64,000 nucleotides of DNA from CAZDVQ01 sp964508975 (GTDB lineage Bacteria; Bacteroidota; Bacteroidia; Chitinophagales; Saprospiraceae). The stretch is from positions 1-64,000 of the forward strand of contig CAZDVQ010000007.1 of NCBI GenBank assembly GCA_964508975.1. Direction: 5' to 3'. Shown here in pieces: positions 33,892 to 42,094 of the stretch. The notes under the pieces were generated by a model. The model ran no database searches and was not told where the DNA came from. It saw only the letters and a program-made list of their open reading frames with translations. Numbering within the stretch: the stretch's first letter is position 1; each line of letters opens with the position of its first letter. The position numbers and the translations under genes are program-made.

Positions 33892-35086
33892 AGGACTTAA
33901 TTAATTCATTAATAAGATTTTTACCTACAGCTTGCATCAGTGGCACGGTTACAGAATTGCCAAACTGCCTATAAGCTTGATTGTCAGACACAGGGATGAT
34001 AAACTCATCGGGGAATCCCTGTAACCTTGCGCACTCTCTTGGTGTCAATCTTCTAGGATTTTCTTCTCCTTGTGGTATCAATATCTCAGAACCATCTTTA
34101 TAATAGCGTGCCGAAAGTGTTCTAGAAACACCACCCAAGTCAGTTAAGCCAAATCCAAATCCATTACCTTTTTCTTTATGCTTTTTAGCGTATTCTTTGA
34201 GAAAACTCCAAAGCTTATCACTCAAAGTATATTTAGTATTTACTTCTGGATCTAAAATATTAATAATTTTGTTTTTAACATCAGGAATTTCTGGAAACTC
34301 AAAGGTTTCAACTCCTAAATAAATATCTTTCCTAAAGCCAACAATTATTATCCTCTCTCTATGCTGTGGGACATAAAACTTGCTGTCAAGCACTTTAAAA
34401 TATAAAGTATAACCAAGCTCTTCTAGTGTTTTTTTTATAACCTTAAAGGTTTTGCCTTTATCGTGGGACACTAGATTTTTCACATTTTCAAGCATAAAAG
34501 CTCTTGGCTTCTTGTACTCTAATATTCTAGCAATATCAAAAAAAAGTGTGCCTTGAGTTTCATCTAAAAATCCATGCTGCCTTCCTAAAGAATTTTTCTT
34601 GCTTACACCTGCGATAGAGAATGGCTGACAAGGAAATCCTGCGAGCAGTACATCATGGTCAGGTATATTTTTTTCTGAAATTTGGGTTATATCGCCAAAT
34701 GGAACTTCCCCAAAATTCGCCTCATAGGTGAGTTTTGAAAAATTATTCCATTCACTGGAAAACACACACTTTCCGCCTAAATTTTGATAGGCAAGCCTTA
34801 ACCCTCCAATACCAGCAAATAAATCAATGAATTTAAACTTTGGCTTAAGTGGGGGTGGAAATGGAACATCAAACTTATAAGGTAAATAGAGTTGCTCTGG
34901 CTCCAAAACCTTTGAAGTTTCAATTAGATTGCTCAGATATTCTATACCTTGGCCTTGAAAATTGCTTGAATTTTCAACTCCGTGGTTTTGCCAATAATGA
35001 GTTAAATTTGCAAAACCATCATTCAGGTGCTTGTCAACCTTAATTTGGAGTCTTTTTTTTATATCGCTATATGATTGCTTTTCCAT
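33845..35086 (-). CDS. DNA cytosine-5 methyltransferase of the EcoRII/Dcm type
   Basis: 413 aa. An N-terminal extension of about 85 residues precedes motif I FIDLFAGIGGLRLAY. Motif IV GFPCQPFSIAG holds the catalytic Cys (about residue 150); ENVKNLVSHDKG is motif VI; VPQHRERIIIVGF is motif VIII; RQFGNSVTVPLMQAVGKNL is motifs IX-X, with the target-recognition region between. It methylates the cytosine that the partner enzyme would recognise. It is upstream of the endonuclease gene, the safe order for self-protection. AT-rich like its partner; the pair is flanked by inward-facing elements 9 and 10. Confidence 0.92.
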   Translation of the reverse strand: MEKQSYSDIKKRLQIKVDKHLNDGFANLTHYWQNHGVENSSNFQGQGIEYLSNLIETSKVLEPEQLYLPYKFDVPFPPPLKPKFKFIDLFAGIGGLRLAYQNLGGKCVFSSEWNNFSKLTYEANFGEVPFGDITQISEKNIPDHDVLLAGFPCQPFSIAGVSKKNSLGRQHGFLDETQGTLFFDIARILEYKKPRAFMLENVKNLVSHDKGKTFKVIKKTLEELGYTLYFKVLDSKFYVPQHRERIIIVGFRKDIYLGVETFEFPEIPDVKNKIINILDPEVNTKYTLSDKLWSFLKEYAKKHKEKGNGFGFGLTDLGGVSRTLSARYYKDGSEILIPQGEENPRRLTPRECARLQGFPDEFIIPVSDNQAYRQFGNSVTVPLMQAVGKNLINELIKSYGEYSKSSNKISRAI

Positions 35087-35117
35087 TGGGGGACTACAGT
35101 TTAAAAAACACTAGGTA

Positions 35118-35185
35118 CAAAAATAGAACAAATCTAAATGTTCCCGAGGAAAAATCTCAAGAGCAATACCTTTTCCACAAAGGTA
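35118..35185 (-). promoter_or_regulatory. Two candidate -7 boxes for the R-M operon
   Basis: On the minus strand, TATTTTTG (35125-35118) and TACCTTTG (35185-35178) both match TAnnTTTG and lie 31 and 91 bases before the methyltransferase ATG. No well spaced -33 motif. No separate controller (C) protein gene is seen. Confidence 0.4.
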
Positions 35186-35259
35186 CGATTAAAAATGCAA
35201 CTGATTAGGTAGTCCACAACGACAGGCAGCCACCCATTAACCCTTTATCATTAACTACT

Positions 35260-35390
35260 AGTCACCGGCTGTATAGCAGCTGGTGACTGCGTTAGCTGCC
35301 CGGAGTGCGCCCGCAAAGCGGGCGGTGCCGTAGGCACGGAGCAAAGCGAACCACGGAGGGGAGCGACGGCGCATCGCGCCGGAACGCCCA
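35260..35390 (-). repeat. GC-rich head/tail element 10 (head right) with tail hairpin
   Basis: A 13-bp stem with two G-U pairs (AGTCACCGGCTG / GCAGCTGGTGACT, 35260-35288) touches the tail GCGTTAGCTGCCCGGAG; then hairpin GCCCGC-AAA-GCGGGC, GGTGCC-GTA-GGCACGGAGC, core AAAGCGAACCACGGAGG, hairpin GGCGCATCGCGCC and head GGAACGCCC. It closes the bracket around the R-M system. In the 35087-35506 gap the remainder is the promoter region and a short-repeat array. Confidence 0.85.
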
Positions 35391-35391
35391 C

Positions 35392-35493
35392 AAAAAAGGT
35401 AAAAATGGGTAAAAGGTTAAAATGGGTAAAAGGTTAAGCGTTTTTTTACCAATCTTAACCTACTTTTACCCATCTTACCCCCTTTTTACCCTT
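35392..35493. repeat. Inverted GGTAAA/TTTACC short-repeat array
   Basis: Left arm: AAAGGTAAAAATGGGTAAAA and GGTTAAAATGGGTAAAAGG. Right arm: TTTTTTTACCAATCTTAACC, TACTTTTACCCATCTTACC and CCTTTTTACCC. The arms are imperfect inverse copies and could form a long hairpin that ends transcription of the minus-strand SPFH gene. Same position relative to an element head as 29761-29870. Confidence 0.6.
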
Positions 35494-35506
35494 ACGCAAG
35501 TAAACC

Positions 35507-36364
35507 CTAGTTCCCGCCTAAAATCAGCGGCATACCATCGTCACCGCCACCGATGACGATAACTTTGGAGTTTGGTGAACGCGATAACTCAAGGGTGGCT
35601 TCGATACCTTTTTCCTGAAGAATTTTATCCGTTAAAGAGGCACTTAAAATCTGGTTGGCACGGGCTTTACCCTCGGCGTCGATGAGCTGGCGTTCGGCTT
35701 CTTTCTTGGCTTTGGATAGTTTGAACTCGTACTCGAGCGATTCTTGCTCTTGCTTCAACTTGTTTTCAATAGCTGTTTTAATCGTTGCAGGCAAGGTAAT
35801 ATCGCGTACCAAGACCTCGTTCAACTGGACGAACTGCTTATCGAGGATTTTCTTGGTCTCCGTAAAAATCTCTAACTGGATGACATCGCGTTTAGAAGAA
35901 TAAATTTCCTCCGGGGTATAACGGCCAATCACGCTGCGGGTAGCCGAGCGGATGGAAGGCACCACTACCCTACTGACGTACTCGGTGCCTTTTTCCTTGT
36001 GCAACTTGGCCAAGTTTTCAAAACTAGGTTGGTACCAACAAGATACCTCCACGGTAATTTCAAGGCCGTTAGACGACAATACTGCCATCTTTTCTTGTAT
36101 TTCTTGCTGGCGTACTTCATACACGATCATCTCGTTCCAAGGCGCCACGATGTGAAAACCCTCGTTGTAGGTTTTCTTGGTATCGATACCGCCGCCAAAA
36201 GGCTTGAACAAGATACCAGCTTGCCCCGCTTTAACCGTAACCGAAATGCGGAACGCCGCGATGACGAGAAATATAGCGACAACAACTAACGCAATAATAC
36301 GCAAGGTACCTGTGGGCATCCTCGGCATATCGTTCATCGGGGGAAAATTAGACTGGTTCATCAT
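35507..36364 (-). CDS. Prohibitin/SPFH (Band 7) family membrane protein
   Basis: 285 aa from ATG 36364; a longer reading needs a TTG start. One N-terminal membrane helix (LRIIALVVVAIFLVIAAFRI), then the SPFH domain (VTVKAGQAGILFKPFGGG, GFHIVAPWNEMIVYEVRQQE, YVSRVVVPSIRSATRSVIGRYTPEEIYSSKRD) and a coiled coil (LKQEQESLEYEFKLSKAKKEAERQLIDAEGKA). It would form membrane-bound ring assemblies linked with protease control or membrane microdomains. It is 32 bases downstream of the thioredoxin-like gene, likely in one operon. Confidence 0.88.
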   Translation of the reverse strand: MMNQSNFPPMNDMPRMPTGTLRIIALVVVAIFLVIAAFRISVTVKAGQAGILFKPFGGGIDTKKTYNEGFHIVAPWNEMIVYEVRQQEIQEKMAVLSSNGLEITVEVSCWYQPSFENLAKLHKEKGTEYVSRVVVPSIRSATRSVIGRYTPEEIYSSKRDVIQLEIFTETKKILDKQFVQLNEVLVRDITLPATIKTAIENKLKQEQESLEYEFKLSKAKKEAERQLIDAEGKARANQILSASLTDKILQEKGIEATLELSRSPNSKVIVIGGGDDGMPLILGGN

Positions 36365-36396
36365 GTTGAATGTATTGGAGCACAAGGGCTCGGTGA

Positions 36397-37560
36397 TTAC
36401 TTAATCTGGTCGAGCAAATTTTGGGTCTCAGTATAGTCCAAGCCTTCAGCCTTTGCTTTTGCGATGGCTTTTTTAGCCGCTTTTTTTGCTTGTTTCATGT
36501 TGCCTAACTTGTAGTACAAAGCGGCCAAGGTATCAAGGTTGAAGTAGGTTTCTTCTTTGGCTACCGATGCTTTAGCCCAGCCTAAGGCCTTTTGCAACAT
36601 AGCCTTGTCATCCACGAGTTCATAGAATGACCAGGCCATAGAATTGAGCTCCTCTGAGCCTAATTCAGCGCCGTATTTATCACCAATTTGAGCCGTGGTG
36701 GCTGCAAATTTATCTACATCCTCGGTGGCGGCGTAGTATTCCATCTGGAAGTACAAGAAATCGCGCTCGTGGGTTTTAGGCAATGCTTTTTTGTACACCT
36801 CACCAGCTTTTTTCATCTCGGCATCGGGGTTTTCCGACTCGAAAATTTGCTGCATCATGCCGTTCAGGGCAAAACGAATCTTGGTGGTTACATCTTCCTC
36901 GCCAAAGGTTTTTTCAAATTTCTTTTGGTTTTCGAGGAGGTAATCAAAGCCTGGGTCGGTTGTGGTGCTGGTGGTCTGGAAAATAAATTCCATGTTTTTG
37001 GGTGTCGACCAGTCTTGTTGTTTATCGAGGTAAGCCTTTACATATTCGTTGGCATCATCGGCATAAGCATCCTTGCTGGCTTTGGCCAAGTTGTAAAGGA
37101 GCTCCTCGCTACGGTCACCGCTGGCATAGCGTTTTTTCAAGCTGCCGAGTTGCAGGGCAGGGTCAATGGCGGTCTCGGCCAAGGCGATAAACGAGGCCGA
37201 TTCTTGGTAACCTACGCCACGGTGTAGTAGGCTACCGTCGGCACCTACAAACAAGAAGGTTGGATAAACATTGACACCGAACTGTTGAGCGAGGTCAACG
37301 CCTTCACCTTTTTCCATGTCGATTTTCATATTGACGAAGTGTTTGTTGTACACTTCGCCCACGGCTGGCAAAGTAAAGATGTTTTTAGCCATCATTTTGC
37401 ATGGGCCACACCAGGTGGTATAGGCGTCTACGAAAATAATTTTGTTTTCGGTTTTAGCTTTGGCCAATGCCGAGGCCCAATCGCCTTCGTGAAAGGTGAT
37501 TTGAGCTTGGCTGCTTACAAAAGCCAACATTAAACTAGCTGCTACAAGAAGTTTTTTCAT
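36397..37560 (-). CDS. Periplasmic thioredoxin-fold protein with TPR-like C-terminus
   Basis: 387 aa from the ATG at 37560 (signal peptide KKLLVAASLMLAFVSSQAQ). The thioredoxin domain is at about 25-135 with IIFVDAYTTWCGPCKMMAKNIF (active-site WCGPC) and the cis-Pro region VNVYPTFLFVGADG. The remaining 250 residues are helical repeats (LLYNLAKASKDAYADDANEYV, LYYKLGNMKQAKKAAKKAIAKAKAEG). A likely periplasmic disulfide oxidoreductase or scaffold. The ATG at 37605 is rejected since it precedes the signal peptide. Confidence 0.82.
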   Translation of the reverse strand: MKKLLVAASLMLAFVSSQAQITFHEGDWASALAKAKTENKIIFVDAYTTWCGPCKMMAKNIFTLPAVGEVYNKHFVNMKIDMEKGEGVDLAQQFGVNVYPTFLFVGADGSLLHRGVGYQESASFIALAETAIDPALQLGSLKKRYASGDRSEELLYNLAKASKDAYADDANEYVKAYLDKQQDWSTPKNMEFIFQTTSTTTDPGFDYLLENQKKFEKTFGEEDVTTKIRFALNGMMQQIFESENPDAEMKKAGEVYKKALPKTHERDFLYFQMEYYAATEDVDKFAATTAQIGDKYGAELGSEELNSMAWSFYELVDDKAMLQKALGWAKASVAKEETYFNLDTLAALYYKLGNMKQAKKAAKKAIAKAKAEGLDYTETQNLLDQIK

Positions 37561-37596
37561 AAAAGGGGGTAATGTGGAAGTAATGGAAAAATTAGG

Positions 37597-37677
37597 GTGC
37601 CTCACCCCGCCCGTTTCGCTACGCTCACGGGCGACCCTCTCCCCTTGTCGCTCGCTAAGCTCGCTTGCGGAGAGGGT
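37597..37677 (+). repeat. CCTCACCCC...GGAGAGGG GC-rich inverted element
   Basis: A different GC-rich intergenic element: GCCTCACCCC, hairpin GCCCGTTTCGCTACGCTCACGGGC, then CCCTCTCCCC paired with GGAGAGGG around CTCGCTAAGCTCGC. It lacks the GGGCGT head and AGCTAACGC tail, so it is not counted with the main family. It lies between the EEP-hydrolase gene and the thioredoxin-like gene. Confidence 0.6.
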
Positions 37678-37747
37678 ATATGGGCCTTGCTTGGTTTAAA
37701 ACTCGTCCAGCCAAAATAGCCGTCGGCTAAACAACACTTAATACCAA

Positions 37748-38815
37748 TCAAGGGTTCAAAGATACAAAAACTGGCTTATGATCGGAATAGGGCAAACGCT
37801 TGGCTTTATAACTTTGAATAGGCAGGGCGGCTTGTGCCAGCACGAAATCAATGCGCAAGCCCGGTATTTTACCCGAGTAGGTGGTGCCCCAACCTCGGCC
37901 GCGTTCGTTGAAAGCATCATTTAAACCACCAGCATTTTTGATACGACGGTAGGTGTACGACATGTGCGTGTCGTTAAAATCACCGCAAACCACCACCGGG
38001 TGCGGGCATTGCTTGATGTGCTCGGCCAATATATCGGCCTGGGTAGCCCGCTTGCAAAACGCCCGCTTGATACGGGCCAAAACATTGCGGTAAAAATTTT
38101 TGGATTGGCCGGTATCCATTACCTTATCGGCATCTTTGCCTAGCGCAATAGATTGTAAATGAACATTGTATATGCGGACTACCTTATTGTTGTGTTGAAT
38201 ATCCGCATATAAAGCCGAGTTGTAGGTGCCTTCAAAATCAATGGCTTCCTTGGCTAAAAATGGGTACTTGGAAAATAAGGTCAAGCCACCCTCTGCCTGT
38301 GCTTTATAGGGATAGCCCATCTGTTCCATGCGCGCCATCGCATAACCGCTTACGCTGCTGATATCGCCTGAAAACTCCTGGGCACAAACCACATCGGCCC
38401 CTGAAGAGCCGATATAACGCAAGATGCGGGCCACCACGGTATCGCGTCGGGCGGGGTCCTGGGTGTTTTCCAAGGCATCAAAATAATGTACGTTGTAGGT
38501 CAAAATTTTGAGCTCCTTGCCCGTTAATGTAGCGCTCGAGTTAAAGTTTATGGTATGCGTGAAATGGCTAAAACCCAACACGATTACGGCCAGCGATACA
38601 TAAAAGTAACGGCGTTGCACCCATACCCAATACAGCAGGAAGACGATATTGGCAAATAGCCATATGGGGTAAAACAGTCCGAAAAAAGCCAAAAACCAAA
38701 GCGTATTAGGATTTACCAACGGTGCCAAATAGGAGAACAACAGACCCAAAGCAATGAGCAAGTTGAGGCGAAAAAGCCATCGGTGTACGAATGAATCTGG
38801 TGTTGCTTGGCCCAC
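37748..38815 (-). CDS. Membrane-anchored endonuclease/exonuclease/phosphatase-family protein
   Basis: 355 aa. Three N-terminal membrane segments (RLNLLIALGLLFSYLAPLV, LWFLAFFGLFYPIWLFANIVFLLYWVW, FYVSLAVIVLGFSHFTH) precede an EEP domain: KILTYNVHYFD, VVCAQEFSG (metal-binding Glu), PVVVCGDFNDTHMS (catalytic Asp/Asn) and LPYSDHKPVFVSL (final Asp-His). A metal-dependent phosphodiesterase facing one side of the membrane; lipid or nucleic acid substrate not known. The ATG directly follows the rhomboid stop codon, and this pairing is often seen in Bacteroidota. Confidence 0.85.
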   Translation of the reverse strand: MGQATPDSFVHRWLFRLNLLIALGLLFSYLAPLVNPNTLWFLAFFGLFYPIWLFANIVFLLYWVWVQRRYFYVSLAVIVLGFSHFTHTINFNSSATLTGKELKILTYNVHYFDALENTQDPARRDTVVARILRYIGSSGADVVCAQEFSGDISSVSGYAMARMEQMGYPYKAQAEGGLTLFSKYPFLAKEAIDFEGTYNSALYADIQHNNKVVRIYNVHLQSIALGKDADKVMDTGQSKNFYRNVLARIKRAFCKRATQADILAEHIKQCPHPVVVCGDFNDTHMSYTYRRIKNAGGLNDAFNERGRGWGTTYSGKIPGLRIDFVLAQAALPIQSYKAKRLPYSDHKPVFVSLNP

Positions 38816-39733
38816 TTATTTCTTACTGGCAGTGAATAGAAAATCCTTTTCTTCCTTGGTCAAGGAATCATAGCCCGATTGTTTAATCTTCTCGAGAATC
38901 ATATCTACACGATCTTGCTCCGAGACATCGTTGGCGCTACGCGGTTGCACTGGTTTCGGTTTGTTGAAACGCTCTGGATTGACATATCCTTTTTGGGGGC
39001 CTTTGGGCTTGGACTTGAATATAGCGGCCAATGCGTCGGTAAGACCAAACAACCAGGCCGATAAATCTCGGCCACGGCGCAACTGGTGTATAAAAAGCCA
39101 ACCCATCGTGGCTCCGCCAAGGTGCGCTATTAAGCCACCTGCATTACCTTGTGGTATCATGACAAAATCGCGCAACAAGAATAAACCTACGATATACTTG
39201 GCCTTGAATGGTCCAAAAATGAATATGTATATGCCGTAATCGGGCGAAACCGTTACACCAGCTACAATCACGGCCATGATGGCTGCCGAGGCGCCTACCA
39301 TGGGCATGGCCAAACCCGAGTTTAAGCCCGGGAAAACCATGACGGCAGAAGTTGCCACGATAGCTCCAGCTAAACCGCCCAGGATGTAAACCGCCAGCAT
39401 GCGGCGGTCGCTCAATACGTTTTGAGCAATTTGCCCCAACCAGTAAAAAAACATGATGTTCCAGAACAAATGCCAGAACCCACTATGCAAGAACATGTAA
39501 GTGAATGGCGTCCAAGGACGATAAATCCAGCGCTTAAAATCTAGGGGCACCGCGAGCCAATCATTCACGTACAAGAAAAACTGCTCGTAGCCACCCCTGC
39601 CGTAAAACAACATGAAGATAGTTGCCACAACGTACAAGGCCAAAAATATACCCACGTTGATAAATATCAGGCGCATGATCATGTCGCCTGTGCGGAACCG
39701 GAATTTCAAGTCGCTATATATCGAGTCGAGCAT
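38816..39733 (-). CDS. Rhomboid-family intramembrane serine protease
   Basis: 305 aa, about six membrane helices. Features: RPWTPFTYMFLHSGFWHLFWNIMFFYWLGQ (conserved HxxxxHxxxN-like region), GASAAIMAVIVAG with the catalytic Ser (GxSx; the residue after Ser is Ala), and GLIAHLGGATMGWLF with the catalytic His. A soluble basic tail of about 80 residues follows. It cleaves membrane proteins within the bilayer; substrates unknown. First of a two-gene unit with the EEP-domain gene (no gap). Confidence 0.9.
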   Translation of the reverse strand: MLDSIYSDLKFRFRTGDMIMRLIFINVGIFLALYVVATIFMLFYGRGGYEQFFLYVNDWLAVPLDFKRWIYRPWTPFTYMFLHSGFWHLFWNIMFFYWLGQIAQNVLSDRRMLAVYILGGLAGAIVATSAVMVFPGLNSGLAMPMVGASAAIMAVIVAGVTVSPDYGIYIFIFGPFKAKYIVGLFLLRDFVMIPQGNAGGLIAHLGGATMGWLFIHQLRRGRDLSAWLFGLTDALAAIFKSKPKGPQKGYVNPERFNKPKPVQPRSANDVSEQDRVDMILEKIKQSGYDSLTKEEKDFLFTASKK

Positions 39734-39737
39734 TTTG

Positions 39738-39850
39738 GGAGTTGATAGTTGGTAGTTTGGAGTTGATTGTACGAAGTTTATTGTTGGTAGATCAGAGTTG
39801 GTCGTAAACCCATCCTCTCATCCCCACATCCTCTAATCCTCTAATCCTTT
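39738..39850 (+). repeat. GAGTTG- and CCTCTAATCC-type phrase repeats
   Basis: Between the rhomboid and tatC genes: GGGAGTTGATAG, TTTGGAGTTGATTG, AGAGTTGG and then CCATCCTCTCATCC, CCACATCCTCTAATCC, TCTAATCC. The second phrase recurs at 41935-42000 and inverted at 16399-16440. The last bases overlap the tatC 3' end (stop at 39833). Noncoding low-complexity filler shared between distant gaps. Confidence 0.5.
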
Positions 39851-40669
39851 CATTCTTCTACGAGTTTGATACCTAGCGATGAAGATACTCAACTCGTACA
39901 AAATGTACAGCGGCACGCCCACGATAAGCTGCGACACCGCATCAGGAGAAGGTGTGATGATAGCTGCCACGAGGAGGATAATCACAACAGCATATCGCCT
40001 GAAACCACGCATGCCCGTATCTGTTACAATACCCAGTTTCGACAAGAAATACACCACGATGGGCAACTCGAAAACCAAACCCGTAGGCAGGGTAAACATA
40101 ATCATGAAGTTGAGGTACGAGGCCGCCGTTGGCACGTTGCTGGTCATAGGAACGGCGTAGTTCAACAAAAAGTTGATAGCAAAAGGAGCTACCACGAAAT
40201 AGCCAAAACTAACGCCTAGCAAGAACAAGAATGAACACACGAAAATGATACCGCTGGTACGTTTGCGTTCTGTATCATACAGCGCAGGCCTGATAAAAGC
40301 CCAAACCTGGCTAAAAATATAAGGGAACGCCACCACGAGACCCAGAATGAATGACACCTTAAAGTGAATCAAAAATGCCTCGCCCATGCCGATGGCCTGG
40401 AAGGTAAAACCCTCGGGCAACGTCATGCTCATGCAGAGTTTATCGCCCATACCCGCAAAATGCGAAAATTTGCAAGCCAGGTTATAAGTCAAGAAATTAT
40501 CCAGCAGCGGGCCGAAGATAATATACTTGAACACAAAATCCTTGAAGAGGAACACCACCACGGCCATGATCAAAGCCGCGGCCAGTGAGCGCATGATGAT
40601 ACCCCGGAGTTCTTCGAGATGATCGAAGAAACCCATTTCCTTATCGTTAGGCGCTTGTTCGCGGCTCAT
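39833..40669 (-). CDS. tatC: Twin-arginine translocase subunit TatC
   Basis: 278 aa with six membrane helices. N-terminal GFFDHLEELRGIIMRSL (conserved HLEELR with the signal-peptide-binding Glu), a long first periplasmic loop, FPYIFSQVWAFIRPALYDTERKR (TM2-3 loop with FxxPAL-type motif), FELPIVVYFLSKLG and ITPSPDAVSQLIVGVPLYILYELS. It forms the receptor of the Tat system for folded proteins. No tatA/B gene in the window. It starts 9 bases after the OmpA-like lipoprotein gene. Confidence 0.96.
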   Translation of the reverse strand: MSREQAPNDKEMGFFDHLEELRGIIMRSLAAALIMAVVVFLFKDFVFKYIIFGPLLDNFLTYNLACKFSHFAGMGDKLCMSMTLPEGFTFQAIGMGEAFLIHFKVSFILGLVVAFPYIFSQVWAFIRPALYDTERKRTSGIIFVCSFLFLLGVSFGYFVVAPFAINFLLNYAVPMTSNVPTAASYLNFMIMFTLPTGLVFELPIVVYFLSKLGIVTDTGMRGFRRYAVVIILLVAAIITPSPDAVSQLIVGVPLYILYELSIFIARYQTRRRMKGLED

Positions 40670-40678
40670 TATCGGGTA

Positions 40679-41737
40679 TTAATCTTTTTGAATAACTTCG
40701 TACAACTCGCTCAGGTCGGGCGAGAGGATTATCTCGGTGCGGCGGTTTTTAGCCTTGCCGTCGTTGGTGATGTTCGGGGCCACGGGTATGTGCTCGCCAC
40801 GACCAGCCGCTGTAACGCGTTTAGGGTCAACACCGTTGCGGGTTAGCTCGCTTACCACCGACACGGCACGCTCGGTGCTTAGGCTCCAGTTGGGCAGGTC
40901 ATCGCCGTCCGAATCAGTATGGCCCTCGATTAGAATGCGCGTATCGGTATTTTTGTTCAGTACCTCGGCCAATTTAGCCAGGGCTTCCTTGCCGCGTTTA
41001 TCAATCACCTTACTACCAGGGGCGAACAATAGCTTTTGGCTCAAGGATACATACAGCAGGCCGTTGCGTTCCTCCACGGTCAGTTCCGACGATTCAAAAC
41101 CGCGCAGGGCTTGGCTCACACGGTCTTTCAACTCTTGCGATTTTTTGCGTTGCAGGTTAATCAAATCGTCCATTTCCTTCACCTTGGCCTCGCGTTCGGC
41201 CAGGCTTTTTTCCAGCTCGGTCTTGCTGCCTTGCAAGTTAGCAATATTGCTTTCGCGATCTTTCAGGGCTTTTTCCAGCAGGGCGTTGGCTTTTTCGCGT
41301 GCTTCGAGGCTTTCCGACAAGCGGGCCAGCTCGCGTTCTTTCAGGTCGAGCTGATTTTGCAGCAAAGCTTGTTTTTCGTTCAGTAAAAGCGTTTCAGACG
41401 AGGCCCTAGAGGTAAGCGTTTTATTTTGGTCCAGCAGTTTTTCGTACAATTCCTGCAGGTCTTTATTCAGGCGTTGGGTTTGGTTATAGCTCATTTGTAG
41501 CTCGGCCAGCTTGCGGTCTTGCTCTCGGTTGGCGGTGCTCAACTCGGTATTTTCCTTGCGCAGGGCCATTTGCTCGGCCCGCATTTGCCGGAAAGCATAC
41601 AGCGAGTCGCGGTAGTTGCGCTCCAGGGCTGCGTTTGAGTTTTTCAGCTCGTTATACTTGCGGTTAGGCACGCAAGAGGCCAGTGTAAATGCGGCAAAAG
41701 CCAGCATCAGGACGGTGTAAAATCTATAGTTTTTCAT
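40679..41737 (-). CDS. OmpA-family lipoprotein with long coiled coil
   Basis: 352 aa from ATG 41737. Lipobox FTLASCVPN; about 180 residues of coiled coil rich in Leu, Glu, Lys and Arg (LNEKQALLQNQLDLKERELA, LEKSLAEREAKVKEMDDLI); then a C-terminal OmpA domain with ILIEGHTDSDGDDL, LSTERAVSVVSELTRNGVDP, VTAAGRGEHIPVAPN and KNRRTEIIL, which bind peptidoglycan diaminopimelate. It likely tethers the outer membrane to the wall over a distance. Upstream partner of tatC (9-base gap). An ATG at 41782 is rejected as it precedes the lipobox signal. Confidence 0.88.
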   Translation of the reverse strand: MKNYRFYTVLMLAFAAFTLASCVPNRKYNELKNSNAALERNYRDSLYAFRQMRAEQMALRKENTELSTANREQDRKLAELQMSYNQTQRLNKDLQELYEKLLDQNKTLTSRASSETLLLNEKQALLQNQLDLKERELARLSESLEAREKANALLEKALKDRESNIANLQGSKTELEKSLAEREAKVKEMDDLINLQRKKSQELKDRVSQALRGFESSELTVEERNGLLYVSLSQKLLFAPGSKVIDKRGKEALAKLAEVLNKNTDTRILIEGHTDSDGDDLPNWSLSTERAVSVVSELTRNGVDPKRVTAAGRGEHIPVAPNITNDGKAKNRRTEIILSPDLSELYEVIQKD

Positions 41738-41853
41738 AGCACATAATTTCTCTACGTAATAGAATTTCAGTATTTGGAGCAAAAGCGCTCACCCAAGCAA
41801 GGCCATTTACTCCTTTACTCAAAAGTCATTTATTCTTTTGCAGGTGGCTCACG

Positions 41854-41861
41854 CAAAGGTA
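41854..41861 (-). promoter_or_regulatory. -7 box TACCTTTG (minus) for the OmpA-lipoprotein/tatC unit
   Basis: Minus-strand match to TAnnTTTG, 117 bases before the ATG at 41737. The 41738-42094 gap also holds TCATTTATTC-type sequence (41829-41838), phrase repeats at 41935-42010 and the promoter of the DUF2147 gene. Confidence 0.4.
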
Positions 41862-41934
41862 ATACGAAAGGCTGAAATATTTGTTTTTTGGAGGTGGCAG
41901 AGTGAGTTTGTCGTAAAGCCATAGGCACATCCCC

Positions 41935-42010
41935 ATATCCCCACATCCTCTAATCCCCACATCTTCATATCCTCATCAGCACATTAGCACATCAATAATT
42001 AGCACATTAT
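41935..42010 (+). repeat. CACATCCTCTAATCC and AGCACATTAGC phrase repeats
   Basis: CCCATATCCCCACATCCTCT, AATCCCCACATCTTCATATC, CTCATCAGCACATTAGCAC, ATCAATAATTAGCACATTA. Related to 39818-39850 and to the inverse stretch at 16399-16440. No coding sense. Confidence 0.5.
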
Positions 42011-42052
42011 TTTTTATTTTGGCACAACAATAGCCTAATATGATAGGTTTAC

Positions 42053-42060
42053 TATCTTTG
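42053..42060 (+). promoter_or_regulatory. -7 box TATCTTTG for the DUF2147 gene
   Basis: Perfect TAnnTTTG match 34 bases before the ATG at 42095. No clear -33. Confidence 0.5.
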
Positions 42061-42094
42061 GACGATTAACCGTTAAAAATTAAACAACTAACTT

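Noticed and set aside
37597..37677. Counting the CCTCACCCC...GGAGAGGG element with the main family
   Set aside because: It lacks the GGGCGT head and the AGCTAACGC/CCCTAACGC tail, so it is listed separately and left out of the orientation count.
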